From the NCBI GenBank assembly GCA_021741925.1, contig JAIOWW010000042.1:1-9164 (forward strand): DNA of 9,164 bases, given 5' to 3'. Below the pieces are notes generated by a model that did not search any database, was not told the DNA's origin, and worked only from the letters and a program-made list of their open reading frames with translations. The position numbers and the translations under genes are program-made. This DNA is from Pontimonas sp. Its GTDB lineage: Bacteria; Actinomycetota; Actinomycetes; Actinomycetales; Microbacteriaceae. Shown piece after piece: positions 1-7,848 of the stretch; positions within the stretch are counted from its first letter, which is position 1, and each line of letters starts with the position of its first letter.

Positions 1-170
1 GGCCTTAGCTCTTCTGCTAATGCCACAGCCTTTTCACCGTCTGACGCTTCGGCCACCACCTCAAAGCCGTAATCGCGCAGTGTTTCGACGATGTCAATAC
101 GGATAAGGGACTCGTCTTCCGCGACAATGACCCGCTTGGCACCGCCGGAATCAAGGGACTTTTCGCTCAC
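1..170 (-). CDS. pdtaR: ANTAR-family two-component response regulator (PdtaR-like), 5' part only
   Basis: The visible 56 residues are the start of a receiver (REC) domain: after about 12 variable residues comes RVIVAEDESLIRIDIVETL, then DYGFEVVAEASDGEKA. E18 and D19 are the acidic pair that binds magnesium next to the phosphorylated aspartate, which itself lies beyond the window edge. This wording closely matches actinobacterial response regulators with a C-terminal ANTAR RNA-binding domain, such as mycobacterial PdtaR, which acts after the sensor kinase PdtaS by transcription antitermination. The ANTAR part is not visible, so the subfamily is inferred from the N-terminus and from the neighbourhood (pyk and lgt also lie near pdtaR in mycobacteria). 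The start is a GTG at 168-170. An in-frame TAG at 180-182, four codons upstream, excludes any earlier start. There is no strong Shine-Dalgarno, only an AGG eight bases before the GTG. The gene diverges from the tRNA-Leu gene. Confidence 0.82.
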   Translation of the reverse strand, partial: MSEKSLDSGGAKRVIVAEDESLIRIDIVETLRDYGFEVVAEASDGEKAVALAEELR

Positions 171-216
171 GAGTCGAGCCTACGGTATGGTCATATCGCA
201 CACTGATGTGCGACAG
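171..216. promoter_or_regulatory. Divergent promoter region between tRNA-Leu and the response regulator gene
   Basis: These 46 bases separate two divergently read genes, so they must carry much of both core promoters unless the response regulator is read from upstream pyk transcription. The segment TACGGTA at 181-187 gives a TAnnnT-type -10 hexamer on both strands (plus 181-186, minus 187-182); a second plus-strand candidate is TATGGT at 186-191. No convincing -35 hexamer is visible for either direction, so the exact promoter positions are a guess. The minus-strand candidate would start RNA only a few bases before the GTG of the response regulator. A perfect inverted repeat lies in the right half of the region. 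Confidence 0.35.
196..213. repeat. Perfect 7-bp inverted repeat just upstream of tRNA-Leu
   Basis: TCGCACA (196-202) and TGTGCGA (207-213) are exact reverse complements separated by the 4 bases CTGA. The repeat ends 3 bases before the mature tRNA. As RNA it could fold into a compact tetraloop hairpin in the tRNA 5' leader; as DNA it could be a binding site for a dimeric regulator, placed about where the -35 region of the divergent response regulator would lie. No U-run follows on either strand, so it is not a standard intrinsic terminator. Confidence 0.6.
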
Positions 217-299
217 GCCGGATTGGCGGAATGGCAGACGCGGAGCACTCAAAATGCTTTGTCCGAAAGGGCGTGTGGGTTCAAATCCCACATCCGGCA
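217..299 (+). tRNA. tRNA-Leu, anticodon CAA
   Basis: A complete class II cloverleaf can be drawn by hand. The acceptor stem GCCGGAT (217-223) pairs with ATCCGGC (292-298), and the discriminator base is A299, as expected for leucine. The D stem is GCG (226-228) with CGC (239-241), and the loop carries the GG at 233-234. The anticodon stem is 243-247 with 255-259, enclosing CTCAAAA with anticodon CAA at 250-252, which reads the UUG codon. The long variable arm (260-274) has a 4-bp stem GTCC/GGGC, including one G-U pair. The T arm is GTGGG-TTCAAAT-CCCAC (275-291). The CCA end is not encoded (CGT follows), so it must be added by nucleotidyltransferase. The gene faces pyk head-on with a 7-base gap and diverges from the response regulator gene. 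Confidence 0.97.
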
Positions 300-306
300 C
301 GTAACC

Positions 307-1737
307 CTAGTCGAGAGCGATGGACTCGACTTGGCCAATGACGTGCACGCGAAGGTCGTTGGTAGTTCCCACCGTCCCGGGAGGGGATCCCGAAATCACT
401 ACGACTTTGTCTCCGACCTCGGCCAAACCGTTCTCCAGCAGGGCTTTGTCGACCTGCGGATACATTTCATCAGTGTGCTTCACCCGAGGAGTTGCAAAAG
501 ACTCGATGCCCCAGGTGAGTGCGATACGGCGTCTAGCGTCCTCCGACGGTGTGAAAGCGAGCATCGGAATCCTTGACCGGAGCCTGGACATGCGTCGCGC
601 AGAGTCGCCAGATTCGGTGAAAACACAGAGGAACTTCGCTTCCACGAACTCCGCAACCTCAGCAGCAGCAAGCGTAATCGCGCCACCTTGGGTTCGAGGC
701 TTGGTGCCCAGTGGTGGAATTCTGCTAAGCCCATGTTCTTCTGAGGACGCCAGAATGCGAGCCATCGTGGCCACTGTGATGGCGGGGTACTTCCCCACGC
801 TTGTCTCGCCACTGAGCATCACCGCGTCCGCCCCATCCAGCACGGCATTCGCCACATCGGAAGTCTCCGCTCGGGTGGGAACCGGAGCGTCAATCATGGA
901 TTCGAGCATCTGAGTGGCCACAATGACCGGCTTGGCCATCTTGCGGGCGAGCTCGATGGCGTGCTTTTGCACAATGGGTACCGTCTCGGGTGGCAATTCA
1001 ACACCCAAGTCGCCTCGGGCAACCATGATGCCGTCGAAGGCGTCCACGATTTCCTCGAGTGCGTCGACGGCCTCTGGCTTCTCAATCTTCGCGATTACGG
1101 GGCAGGAACGTCCCTCCTCCCGCATGATTTCGCGGACACGATCCACGTCAGATGCGCTGCGCACGAAACTCAGGGCTACATAGTCGCAACCGAGGCCCAA
1201 ACCCCAGCGTAAATCTGACTCGTCTTTCTCGGATAAGGCAGGCGCGGAAACCGCGACACCGGGGAGGTTGATGCCCTTGTTGTTCGAGACCATGCCTCCA
1301 ACAATCACTTTGGTTACAACATCCTCGGCACCAGAGGAGATGGCTTCGAGCCGAACCTTCCCATCGTCAATGAGGAGGGTGTCCCCCGCTTTCACATCCC
1401 CCGGAAGCCCTTTGTAAGTTGTCCCAACGAGGTCCTTAGTTCCCTCGACGTCGCGCGTAGTGATCGTGAATGTGTCGCCGTTTTTCAGCTCATGCGGGCC
1501 CGCGGCGAACTTCTCCAGACGAATTTTGGGACCCTGTAAGTCGACCAACACACCGATGGGCTTGTTCGCATCCGCGGCTGCCCGACGCACGTTGGCGTAA
1601 ATCTCTTCGTGGACATCCCTGGCTCCATGGGACAGGTTCATCCGAAAAATATTGGCTCCGGCATCCATCACGGCCATGATGTCGTCGTAGCTGGAGGTTG
1701 CAGGCCCAAGAGTGGCCACGATTTTGGCGCGTCGCAT
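307..1737 (-). CDS. pyk: Pyruvate kinase
   Basis: This cytoplasmic enzyme converts phosphoenolpyruvate and ADP to pyruvate and ATP, the last step of glycolysis. The 476 residues are a normal bacterial length. Visible family motifs are the N-terminal MRRAKIVATLGPA, FRMNLSHG (R32, N34, S36), the B-domain segment at about 70-165, AKIEK (catalytic K217, magnesium ligand E219), DGIMVARGDLGVELP (magnesium ligand D243), ATQMLESM (T275), and DVANAVLDGADAVMLSGET. The C-terminal regulatory domain runs from about residue 345. DLQGPK at 66-71 has Leu, Gln and Lys where rabbit muscle enzyme has Thr113, Lys114 and Glu117; this combination is linked in the family with activity independent of potassium. The start is ATG at 1735-1737, supported by GAAGGA at 1742-1747 four bases upstream. 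The gene follows gltD after 17 bases and is probably cotranscribed with it. A hairpin spans its stop codon. Confidence 0.97.
   Translation of the reverse strand: MRRAKIVATLGPATSSYDDIMAVMDAGANIFRMNLSHGARDVHEEIYANVRRAAADANKPIGVLVDLQGPKIRLEKFAAGPHELKNGDTFTITTRDVEGTKDLVGTTYKGLPGDVKAGDTLLIDDGKVRLEAISSGAEDVVTKVIVGGMVSNNKGINLPGVAVSAPALSEKDESDLRWGLGLGCDYVALSFVRSASDVDRVREIMREEGRSCPVIAKIEKPEAVDALEEIVDAFDGIMVARGDLGVELPPETVPIVQKHAIELARKMAKPVIVATQMLESMIDAPVPTRAETSDVANAVLDGADAVMLSGETSVGKYPAITVATMARILASSEEHGLSRIPPLGTKPRTQGGAITLAAAEVAEFVEAKFLCVFTESGDSARRMSRLRSRIPMLAFTPSEDARRRIALTWGIESFATPRVKHTDEMYPQVDKALLENGLAEVGDKVVVISGSPPGTVGTTNDLRVHVIGQVESIALD
309..331. terminator. Hairpin across the pyk stop codon, possible bidirectional terminator without U-run
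   Basis: AGTCGAG (309-315) and CTCGACT (325-331) are exact reverse complements around a 9-base loop. The stem includes the last codons and the stop of pyk and begins 10 bases after the mature tRNA-Leu end, so it would fold in both the pyk mRNA and the tRNA 3' trailer. Neither strand has a T-run after the stem, so a classical intrinsic terminator is not shown. Its place exactly between two convergent genes is what suggests a 3'-end role. It could also be chance within coding sequence. Confidence 0.35.
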
Positions 1738-1741
1738 GAAA

Positions 1742-1747
1742 TCCTTC
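1742..1747 (-). promoter_or_regulatory. Ribosome binding site of pyk
   Basis: GAAGGA on the minus strand lies 4 bases before the ATG of pyk, inside the 17-base gap after the gltD stop. It supports the chosen start, which also matches the conserved N-terminus of the family. Confidence 0.75.
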
Positions 1748-1754
1748 GGTGGTG

Positions 1755-3212
1755 TTAGACGTGCAGGGGACGGTCGCTTGCCTTGACAGGTGCCGGTAAC
1801 AGCGTACTGCCTTCCAGGAAGCGATCGACCTCAGCCGCAACTGCGCGTCCCTCCGCGATAGCCCAGACGATCAGTGATGCTCCCCTGCCCGCGTCACCTG
1901 CGACGAACATGCCCGGAACGTGGGTTGCATACGATGCATCTCGCTGAATGTTGCCCTGATCATCGACGCCCAAACTGATTTGCTGCTCAGCCGTGTGATG
2001 CTCAGCGCCACGGTAGCCCAACGCCAGGAGGACCAGGTCGGCGGGAATTTCCCGCTCCGTTCCCGGCTTTGGGAACCGTCCACCATCGCGGTATTCCGTC
2101 TCGCAGACCAGTACAGCCCGCACTTCACCTGCGTCGTTTCCCAGAAACTCGACGGTGGACGCCAGATACTCTCTGGAGCCACCTTCCTCATGGGCGCTCT
2201 GAACCTCGAAAAGGATGGGATCGAGGGGCCACGGCTGGTCCGAGGGCCGCTCCGTTGGCGGTTGCTTGCCTATGGCAAGCATCGTCGTGGAGAGAGCATT
2301 CTGACGATGCGCTGTACCCAGACAGTCTGCACCGGTGTCTCCGCCGCCGAGAATCACGACGTGTTTGCCCTCAGCCTGAATCAGGTCAGCCGGAGAATCT
2401 CCGGCTTGCACCTTATTAGAAGGCGTTAAGTACTCCATAGCGTGATGGATTCCCAGGAGTTTCCTACCGGGAATGTCGATATCTCGGGGAACACTCGCTC
2501 CCGTTGCGATAATCACAGCGTCGTAGCGTTCTCGAATATCACTCCAACTGATATCAACCCCGACGTCAACGCCCGCGCGGAACCGTGTTCCTTCAGCCTG
2601 CATCTGAGCCAAACGCTGATCCAGATGTTTCTTCTCCATTTTGAAGTCCGGAATGCCATATCGCAGAAGACCGCCAATCCGGTCATCGCGCTCAAACACT
2701 GCGACGGTGTGGCCGACGCGAGTCAACTGCTGGGCTGCTGCCAAGCCAGCCGGCCCACTGCCCACTACGGCGACAGTTTTGCCGGTGAGGCGCTCGGGCG
2801 CCACGGGTTGCACCCAGCCCTCTTCCCACGCTTTATCGATGATCGATACCTCAACCTGCTTGATGGTCACTGGGGGTTGATTGATCCCCAACACGCATGA
2901 CGACTCGCAAGGTGCAGGACAAAGACGGCCGGTGAACTCGGGAAAATTGTTTGTCTCATGCAGGCGTTCGATTGCCCCACGGCCATCACCCCTGCGCACG
3001 AGATCGTTCCATTCGGGAATGAGATTCCCTAAGGGGCAACCCTGATGGCAAAACGGAACGCCGCAATCCATGCACCGCGAGGCCTGGCGCGTCAAAGCAC
3101 CAGGGTCCCTGGGGCCATAGACCTCTTTCCAATCCCCAATGCGGACCTCGACAGGGCGCCTTTCAGGGAGTTCCCGATCAGGGAACTTCATAAAGCCTCG
3201 CGCGTCACCCAC
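1755..3212 (-). CDS. gltD: Glutamate synthase (NADPH) small subunit
   Basis: This is the beta subunit of bacterial glutamate synthase. It takes electrons from NADPH through FAD and iron-sulfur clusters to the FMN of the large subunit. At 485 residues it is of usual length. The N-terminal domain carries the cysteines C47, C50, C55, C59 ([13 protein letters not shown]) and C98, C102, C106 (CPAPCESSC) that hold the two 4Fe-4S clusters. The FAD-binding Rossmann motif is [12 protein letters not shown] at 149-160. The NADPH-binding motif is [15 protein letters not shown] at 289-303. The C-terminal FAD-contact motif [12 protein letters not shown] is at 435-446. The start is GTG at 3210-3212, which gives the typical [10 protein letters not shown] opening and has GAGG six bases before it. 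The gene overlaps the end of gltB by 8 bases (GTGGGTGA), so translation is probably coupled and yields the subunits in matched amounts. Confidence 0.97.
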   Translation of the reverse strand: MGDARGFMKFPDRELPERRPVEVRIGDWKEVYGPRDPGALTRQASRCMDCGVPFCHQGCPLGNLIPEWNDLVRRGDGRGAIERLHETNNFPEFTGRLCPAPCESSCVLGINQPPVTIKQVEVSIIDKAWEEGWVQPVAPERLTGKTVAVVGSGPAGLAAAQQLTRVGHTVAVFERDDRIGGLLRYGIPDFKMEKKHLDQRLAQMQAEGTRFRAGVDVGVDISWSDIRERYDAVIIATGASVPRDIDIPGRKLLGIHHAMEYLTPSNKVQAGDSPADLIQAEGKHVVILGGGDTGADCLGTAHRQNALSTTMLAIGKQPPTERPSDQPWPLDPILFEVQSAHEEGGSREYLASTVEFLGNDAGEVRAVLVCETEYRDGGRFPKPGTEREIPADLVLLALGYRGAEHHTAEQQISLGVDDQGNIQRDASYATHVPGMFVAGDAGRGASLIVWAIAEGRAVAAEVDRFLEGSTLLPAPVKASDRPLHV

Positions 3213-6200
3213 CGGTCACCTCGAGGATCCTGTTCCACACTTCATCACCGTTCGGATCGAGACCCTCCCGCTCCGCATCCTGGCGGGTACGGAGTACAGC
3301 TTGGAAGTCTCGTGGCGTTACCTTGACAAAGTGTTCTGCAGTCGATGGATCGGCGAGCATCCGCTCTGCCACAGGCGAACCAGTCAGCCGGTGATGTTGT
3401 TGCAAGAGATCAACGAGGATCTCTTTGTCGGCGCTTCCCAGTGGTCCAATTTCGAGCTCCCCCGAGTTGACTGCCTCACGATTGATCCGCTCGGATCGAA
3501 GTTTCCACACGTAAGCCGTCCCCCCGGACATTCCCGCACCGAGGTTGCGGCCTGTTTCACCCAAAATCACCGCCAACCCTCCCGTCATGTACTCGAGTGC
3601 GTGGTCACCCACGCCCTCGACCACGGCGGTGGCTCCAGAGTTTCGCACTAGGAATCTTTCTCCTACAACACCCGAAATGAACAGTGACCCCGAGGTTGCT
3701 CCATAACCGATGACATTTCCCGCGATGACATTGCGCTCAGGGGGGAACAACGAACCCTCAGCCGGACGCACAATCACCGAGCCTCCCGAGAGGCCCTTGC
3801 CGACGTAATCGTTCGCGTCACCCCAGAGGGTAAGAGTGATGCCGCCTGGCAGAAACGCACCCAGGGACTGCCCTGCCGCGCCTCTGAGGACAATGGAGAT
3901 GGTGTCGGCTGGAAGACCGTGCTCACCATGGGCCTTAGTAACCTCATGACCCAACATCGTTCCCACTGCACGTTCGGTGTTGCGGATCTCACGCTCGAGG
4001 CGAACCTGCTCACCAGAAAGCAACGCAGGCTGAGCGAGCGCGATCAGTTCGTTGTCGAAATGCTTCTCAATCTCGTGATCTTGGTTTTCGACGTGGTGAG
4101 CGGCAACACCGCTCTCCCTATGTGCGGAGGACAGGATAGGGGCCAAGTCCAGGCCATCTGCTTTCCAGTGCGACACTGCCCGGTCAACGTCCAACAGTTC
4201 AACGTGCCCGATGGCTTCCTCGAGCGTGCGGAACCCGAGAGCGGCCAGGTACTCGCGCACTTCCTCAGCAAGAAACTCAAAGAAAGTCTTCACAAACTCT
4301 GGCTTTCCGGTAAATCGCTTCCGAAGTTCAGGGTTCTGCGTGGCAACCCCCACCGGGCAGGTGTCTAAATGACACACACGCATCAGAATGCATCCGCTGA
4401 CGACCATGGGCGCAGTAGCAAAACCAAACTCTTCGGCGCCCAATAGCGCGGCGATAATGACGTCACGACCGGTCTTCATCTGCCCGTCCACCTGCAACGT
4501 GATGCGACCGCGCAAGTTGTTGCGCATGAGGGTCTGCTGCGCTTCGGCGAGTCCAATCTCCCACGGAGTACCGGCGTGTTTCAGAGAGTTGAGTGGGCTC
4601 GCTCCGGTACCACCATCATGTCCCGAAATGAGTACAACGTCTGCCTTTGCTTTGGCGACTCCGGTCGCCACCGCACCGATACCAGATTGACTGACCAGCT
4701 TCACGTGGACCCGTGCGCTCGGGTTGGATCGCTTGAGATCAAAGATCAGCTGCTTGAGGTCTTCGATGGAGTAGATGTCATGGTGCGGGGGCGGCGAGAT
4801 GAGCCCCACCCCAGGCGTTCCGTGGCGCAACGAGGCAATCCAGGGGTAAACCTTGTTCGAGGGAAGCTGTCCGCCTTCGCCGGGCTTCGCGCCCTGCGCC
4901 ATCTTGATCTGGAGGTCCTCAGCCATGCTCAAGTAGAAACTGGTCACCCCAAACCTGCCGGAGGCAATCTGCTTGATTTTGCTCCGAAGTTTTGGGTTAC
5001 GAAGTCGCTCAGGTGATTCCCCACCTTCCCCGGTGTTGCTTCGAGCACCGAGTTCGTTCATGGCCTCGGCCAGAGTCTCATGCATTTCGGGAGAAATAGC
5101 ACCCATACTCATGGCACCGGTAGTGAAACGGTGGATGATGTTTGCCGCGGGTTCCACTTCGTCCAGTGAGACAGGGGTTCGCTCCCCTGTCTTGAGGGCG
5201 AACAGACCGCGCAGGGTCATGAGACGTTCCGCCTGGTCATCGACTGACTTGGTGTATTCACGGAAGAGGTCGAATCGCCCTGCTCGGGTGGAGTGTTGGA
5301 GCTTGAAGACGGTCTCCGGGTTGAACAGGTGAGGAGGCCCCTCTCTGCGCCACTGATATTCACCACCGACAGCGAGTCGCTGGTGGGGGTTAGCCACGGC
5401 AGTTGCGGGGTAGGCGCTGCGGTGACGCTCACCATTCTCGTGCGCCAGGATGTCAAGACCTACTCCGCCGAGAATCGTCGTAGTACCGGTGAAATATTGC
5501 GCGACAAGGTCCTCGCTCAGTCCAACAGCCTCAAAGGCTTGCGCACCCGCGTAGGACGCGACCGTGGAGATACCCATCTTGCTCATGATCTTGAGCACAC
5601 CCTTACCCAGGGCTTTGATCACATTGGCGACCGCCTTCTCCGGGGTGATGTTCTCGATGACTCCCTGCCGGACAAGAAGCTCGACACTCTCCATCGCGAG
5701 GTAGGGGTTGACTGCTGACGCACCAAACCCGATCAGGAGGGCCACGTGGTGAACCTCACGCACATCTCCCGACTCGACCACCAGGCCAACCTGCATACGC
5801 TTATGGCCCCTAATCAGATGGTGATGCACAGCGGAGAGCATCAGCAACGAGGGAATGGGAGCAAGATCTTGGGTGGAGTCTCGGTCGCTGAGCACCACGA
5901 ACTGGGCCCCGGAATCCACAGCCTGGTCAGCTTCGGCGCACAATTCGTCAAGGCGTTTGTGAAGTCCCTCAGCGCCATCATCAGCCCGGTAGAGACCCGA
6001 CAGGGTGACCGTTGCTTTCTCTCCTGTGGCGAGACGGATGTGCTCAATCTTGGCGAGCTCATCGTTGTCAATCACGGGGAACTCGACGGAGACCTGTGCA
6101 GCGTGTGCCGGGGTGGCATCAAGAAGGTTGCGTTCTGGTCCGAGCCCACAGGACATCGACGTAACGACTTCTTCTCGAATGGAGTCCAGAGGGGGGTTCG

Positions 6201-7779
6201 TTACCTGGGCGAACTGTTGAGTGAAGTAATCAAAGAGCAACCGTGGGCGGTCAGAGATCGCAGCTATGGGCGTATCAGAGCCCATAGCACCAAGGGGTTC
6301 TGCACCGTGTTGACCCATGGGGGCTAGGAGAATGCGAACCTCCTCTTCGGTGTATCCGAAGGTGCGCTGACGCCGAGTTATCGACGCGGGGGTGTGAACA
6401 ATGTGCTCGCGCTCAGGAAGTTTTTCCAACTCAATGCGCTGTTCGCGCACCCACTCGCCCCAGGGTTCCTGATGTGCCAGCTGTTGTTTAAGCTCGTGAT
6501 CCTCAATCAGGCGGCCTTCCACAGTGTCCGCCAACAACATTGACCCGGGTCGTAGCCGTCCTTTCCGAACGACGGTCGTGGGGTCGAGATCCAATACGCC
6601 GATTTCACTGGCGAGGATGATGAGCCCATCCGAGGTGATGACGTATCGACCGGGACGAAGCCCGTTGCGGTCCAGTGTGGCTCCCACCAGGGAACCATCA
6701 GTGAAAATCAGGGCAGCGGGGCCATCCCACGGCTCCATGAGCTTGGAGTGGTACTCATAGAAATCCCTGACTGAGGGGTCCATGTCCGTCTGGTTCTCCC
6801 ACGCCTCCGGGACCATCATCATGACCGCGTGAGGCAGCGAGCGACCAGCCAACGTCAGTAGTTCCACCGTCTCATCAAACGAGGCGGAGTCGGATCCCCC
6901 TTCGCTCACAATGGGGAACAACGGTGTGAGGTCACCCAGTGCGTCGGAGTGCATCTGGGACTGCCGAGCCCGCATCCAGTTCCGGTTGGCCCTGATGGTG
7001 TTGATTTCTCCGTTATGAGCAATCAACCGGAAGGGTTGAGCAAGGGGCCAAGACGGGAAGGTGTTGGTGGAATATCTCGAGTGGACGAGAGCCAAGGTTG
7101 ACTGAAAACGTTCGTCACTCAAGTCGGGGAAGAAGGGCTCCAACTGCAGGGTTGTGACCATTCCCTTGTAGACGAGCGTTCGACAGGACAGAGAAGGAAA
7201 GTAGGACCCCAATTCCCTTTCCGCCCGCTTCCTCAGGCGGAACGTCAGGCGATCAAGCTCAATGCCCGCCAGAGGCTGGCCCTTTGGTCCTAGGCGCGCG
7301 GAAGACACGAAGAGTTGCTCAAAAGCGGGCATTGCTTCGCGGGCTAGATCACCGACAACATCCGGGCGATGAGGCACTTCTCGCCATCCCAGGACCGTGA
7401 GTCCCTCTTCGTCAGCGATAGCCTCGATTGCATTCTTCTCAGCTTCACGCTGCTCCTCAGCGAGAGGGAGAAATGCCATCCCAACGGCGTAACTTCCCTT
7501 AGCCGGGATTTCAAAATCAACCATCTCAGACAAGAAGAGATGCGGAATTTGGGTGATGATGCCAGCGCCATCGCCCGTACCAGCGTCCGAACCCACCGCC
7601 CCGCGGTGTTCAAGATTACGCAGTGCTTCCAACGCCTTGTGCACGATGTCGTGGCCCGGTGTCCCCCGCAGGGTCGCGACCATCGCCAAACCGCACGCAT
7701 CGCGGTCGTAAGCAGGGTCATAGAGTCCCGCGGCAGCGGGAGCGGAGCCAAAACGCTCAAAAGGGGAAGTCGTCATCAT
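3205..7779 (-). CDS. gltB: Glutamate synthase (NADPH) large subunit
   Basis: The alpha subunit makes two glutamates from glutamine and 2-oxoglutarate, the key step of ammonia assimilation after glutamine synthetase. The 1524 residues fit the family. Domains in order: a propeptide of 28 residues before C29 (DACGLAMVA), the N-terminal nucleophile of the class II glutaminase domain (to about 430, with [16 protein letters not shown] and HNGEINT); a central domain (about 470-780); the FMN-binding synthase domain (about 815-1190, with [21 protein letters not shown] in part and [13 protein letters not shown]); the 3Fe-4S cysteines C1130, C1136, C1141 ([12 protein letters not shown]); and the C-terminal GXGXG beta-helix (about 1295-1430). 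I place the start at ATG 7777-7779, five bases after GAGGA. A TTG at 7789-7791 is in frame but overlaps that site; GTG 7780-7782 and ATG 7774-7776 remain possible. The 69-base gap to lgt holds no promoter or terminator I would defend. Confidence 0.97.
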   Translation of the reverse strand: MMTTSPFERFGSAPAAAGLYDPAYDRDACGLAMVATLRGTPGHDIVHKALEALRNLEHRGAVGSDAGTGDGAGIITQIPHLFLSEMVDFEIPAKGSYAVGMAFLPLAEEQREAEKNAIEAIADEEGLTVLGWREVPHRPDVVGDLAREAMPAFEQLFVSSARLGPKGQPLAGIELDRLTFRLRKRAERELGSYFPSLSCRTLVYKGMVTTLQLEPFFPDLSDERFQSTLALVHSRYSTNTFPSWPLAQPFRLIAHNGEINTIRANRNWMRARQSQMHSDALGDLTPLFPIVSEGGSDSASFDETVELLTLAGRSLPHAVMMMVPEAWENQTDMDPSVRDFYEYHSKLMEPWDGPAALIFTDGSLVGATLDRNGLRPGRYVITSDGLIILASEIGVLDLDPTTVVRKGRLRPGSMLLADTVEGRLIEDHELKQQLAHQEPWGEWVREQRIELEKLPEREHIVHTPASITRRQRTFGYTEEEVRILLAPMGQHGAEPLGAMGSDTPIAAISDRPRLLFDYFTQQFAQVTNPPLDSIREEVVTSMSCGLGPERNLLDATPAHAAQVSVEFPVIDNDELAKIEHIRLATGEKATVTLSGLYRADDGAEGLHKRLDELCAEADQAVDSGAQFVVLSDRDSTQDLAPIPSLLMLSAVHHHLIRGHKRMQVGLVVESGDVREVHHVALLIGFGASAVNPYLAMESVELLVRQGVIENITPEKAVANVIKALGKGVLKIMSKMGISTVASYAGAQAFEAVGLSEDLVAQYFTGTTTILGGVGLDILAHENGERHRSAYPATAVANPHQRLAVGGEYQWRREGPPHLFNPETVFKLQHSTRAGRFDLFREYTKSVDDQAERLMTLRGLFALKTGERTPVSLDEVEPAANIIHRFTTGAMSMGAISPEMHETLAEAMNELGARSNTGEGGESPERLRNPKLRSKIKQIASGRFGVTSFYLSMAEDLQIKMAQGAKPGEGGQLPSNKVYPWIASLRHGTPGVGLISPPPHHDIYSIEDLKQLIFDLKRSNPSARVHVKLVSQSGIGAVATGVAKAKADVVLISGHDGGTGASPLNSLKHAGTPWEIGLAEAQQTLMRNNLRGRITLQVDGQMKTGRDVIIAALLGAEEFGFATAPMVVSGCILMRVCHLDTCPVGVATQNPELRKRFTGKPEFVKTFFEFLAEEVREYLAALGFRTLEEAIGHVELLDVDRAVSHWKADGLDLAPILSSAHRESGVAAHHVENQDHEIEKHFDNELIALAQPALLSGEQVRLEREIRNTERAVGTMLGHEVTKAHGEHGLPADTISIVLRGAAGQSLGAFLPGGITLTLWGDANDYVGKGLSGGSVIVRPAEGSLFPPERNVIAGNVIGYGATSGSLFISGVVGERFLVRNSGATAVVEGVGDHALEYMTGGLAVILGETGRNLGAGMSGGTAYVWKLRSERINREAVNSGELEIGPLGSADKEILVDLLQQHHRLTGSPVAERMLADPSTAEHFVKVTPRDFQAVLRTRQDAEREGLDPNGDEVWNRILEVTGG
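3219..3222 (-). promoter_or_regulatory. Ribosome binding site of gltD inside gltB
   Basis: GAGG on the minus strand, six bases before the GTG of gltD, lies within the last codons of gltB. It decides for the overlapping GTG start over any downstream codon. Confidence 0.7.
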
Positions 7780-7784
7780 CACCG

Positions 7785-7789
7785 TCCTC
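7785..7789 (-). promoter_or_regulatory. Ribosome binding site deciding the gltB start
   Basis: GAGGA on the minus strand stands 5 bases before ATG 7777-7779 and 8 bases before ATG 7774-7776, both good spacings. It overlaps the upstream in-frame TTG and is only 2 bases from the GTG, which argues against those two as starts. Confidence 0.7.
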
Positions 7790-7848
7790 AAGATTAGGAA
7801 GAGTGGGACAACGGTGGCCCAGAGAAGAAGTGTTGTGCGAGTGGGGAC

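Noticed and set aside
91..576. Plus-strand open frame running through the tRNA gene
   Set aside because: It reads across the response regulator start, the whole tRNA-Leu and the end of pyk, and the tRNA structure explains the sequence better.
320..913. Long plus-strand open frame (197 codons) opposite pyk
   Set aside because: It is fully antisense to pyk, the translation shows no recognisable domain, and the composition looks like the complement of a strongly coding strand.
1783..1810. TTGACA on the plus strand with TACTGC 16 bases later, inside gltD
   Set aside because: The -10 is poor, and a single consensus-like -35 inside coding sequence is expected by chance.
3323..3328. TTGACA on the plus strand inside gltB
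   Set aside because: No -10-like hexamer at a usable distance, and it is antisense within coding sequence.
5746..6327. Plus-strand open frame of 193 codons opposite gltB
   Set aside because: It is antisense to a clearly conserved part of gltB and shows no family motif; long antisense frames are expected in GC-rich genes.
7792..7848. Possible terminator or promoter in the lgt-gltB gap
   Set aside because: The best stem (GGG-CCC with a mismatch, around 7800-7825) is too weak. A TAATCT hexamer lies too close to the ribosome binding site and has no partner -35.
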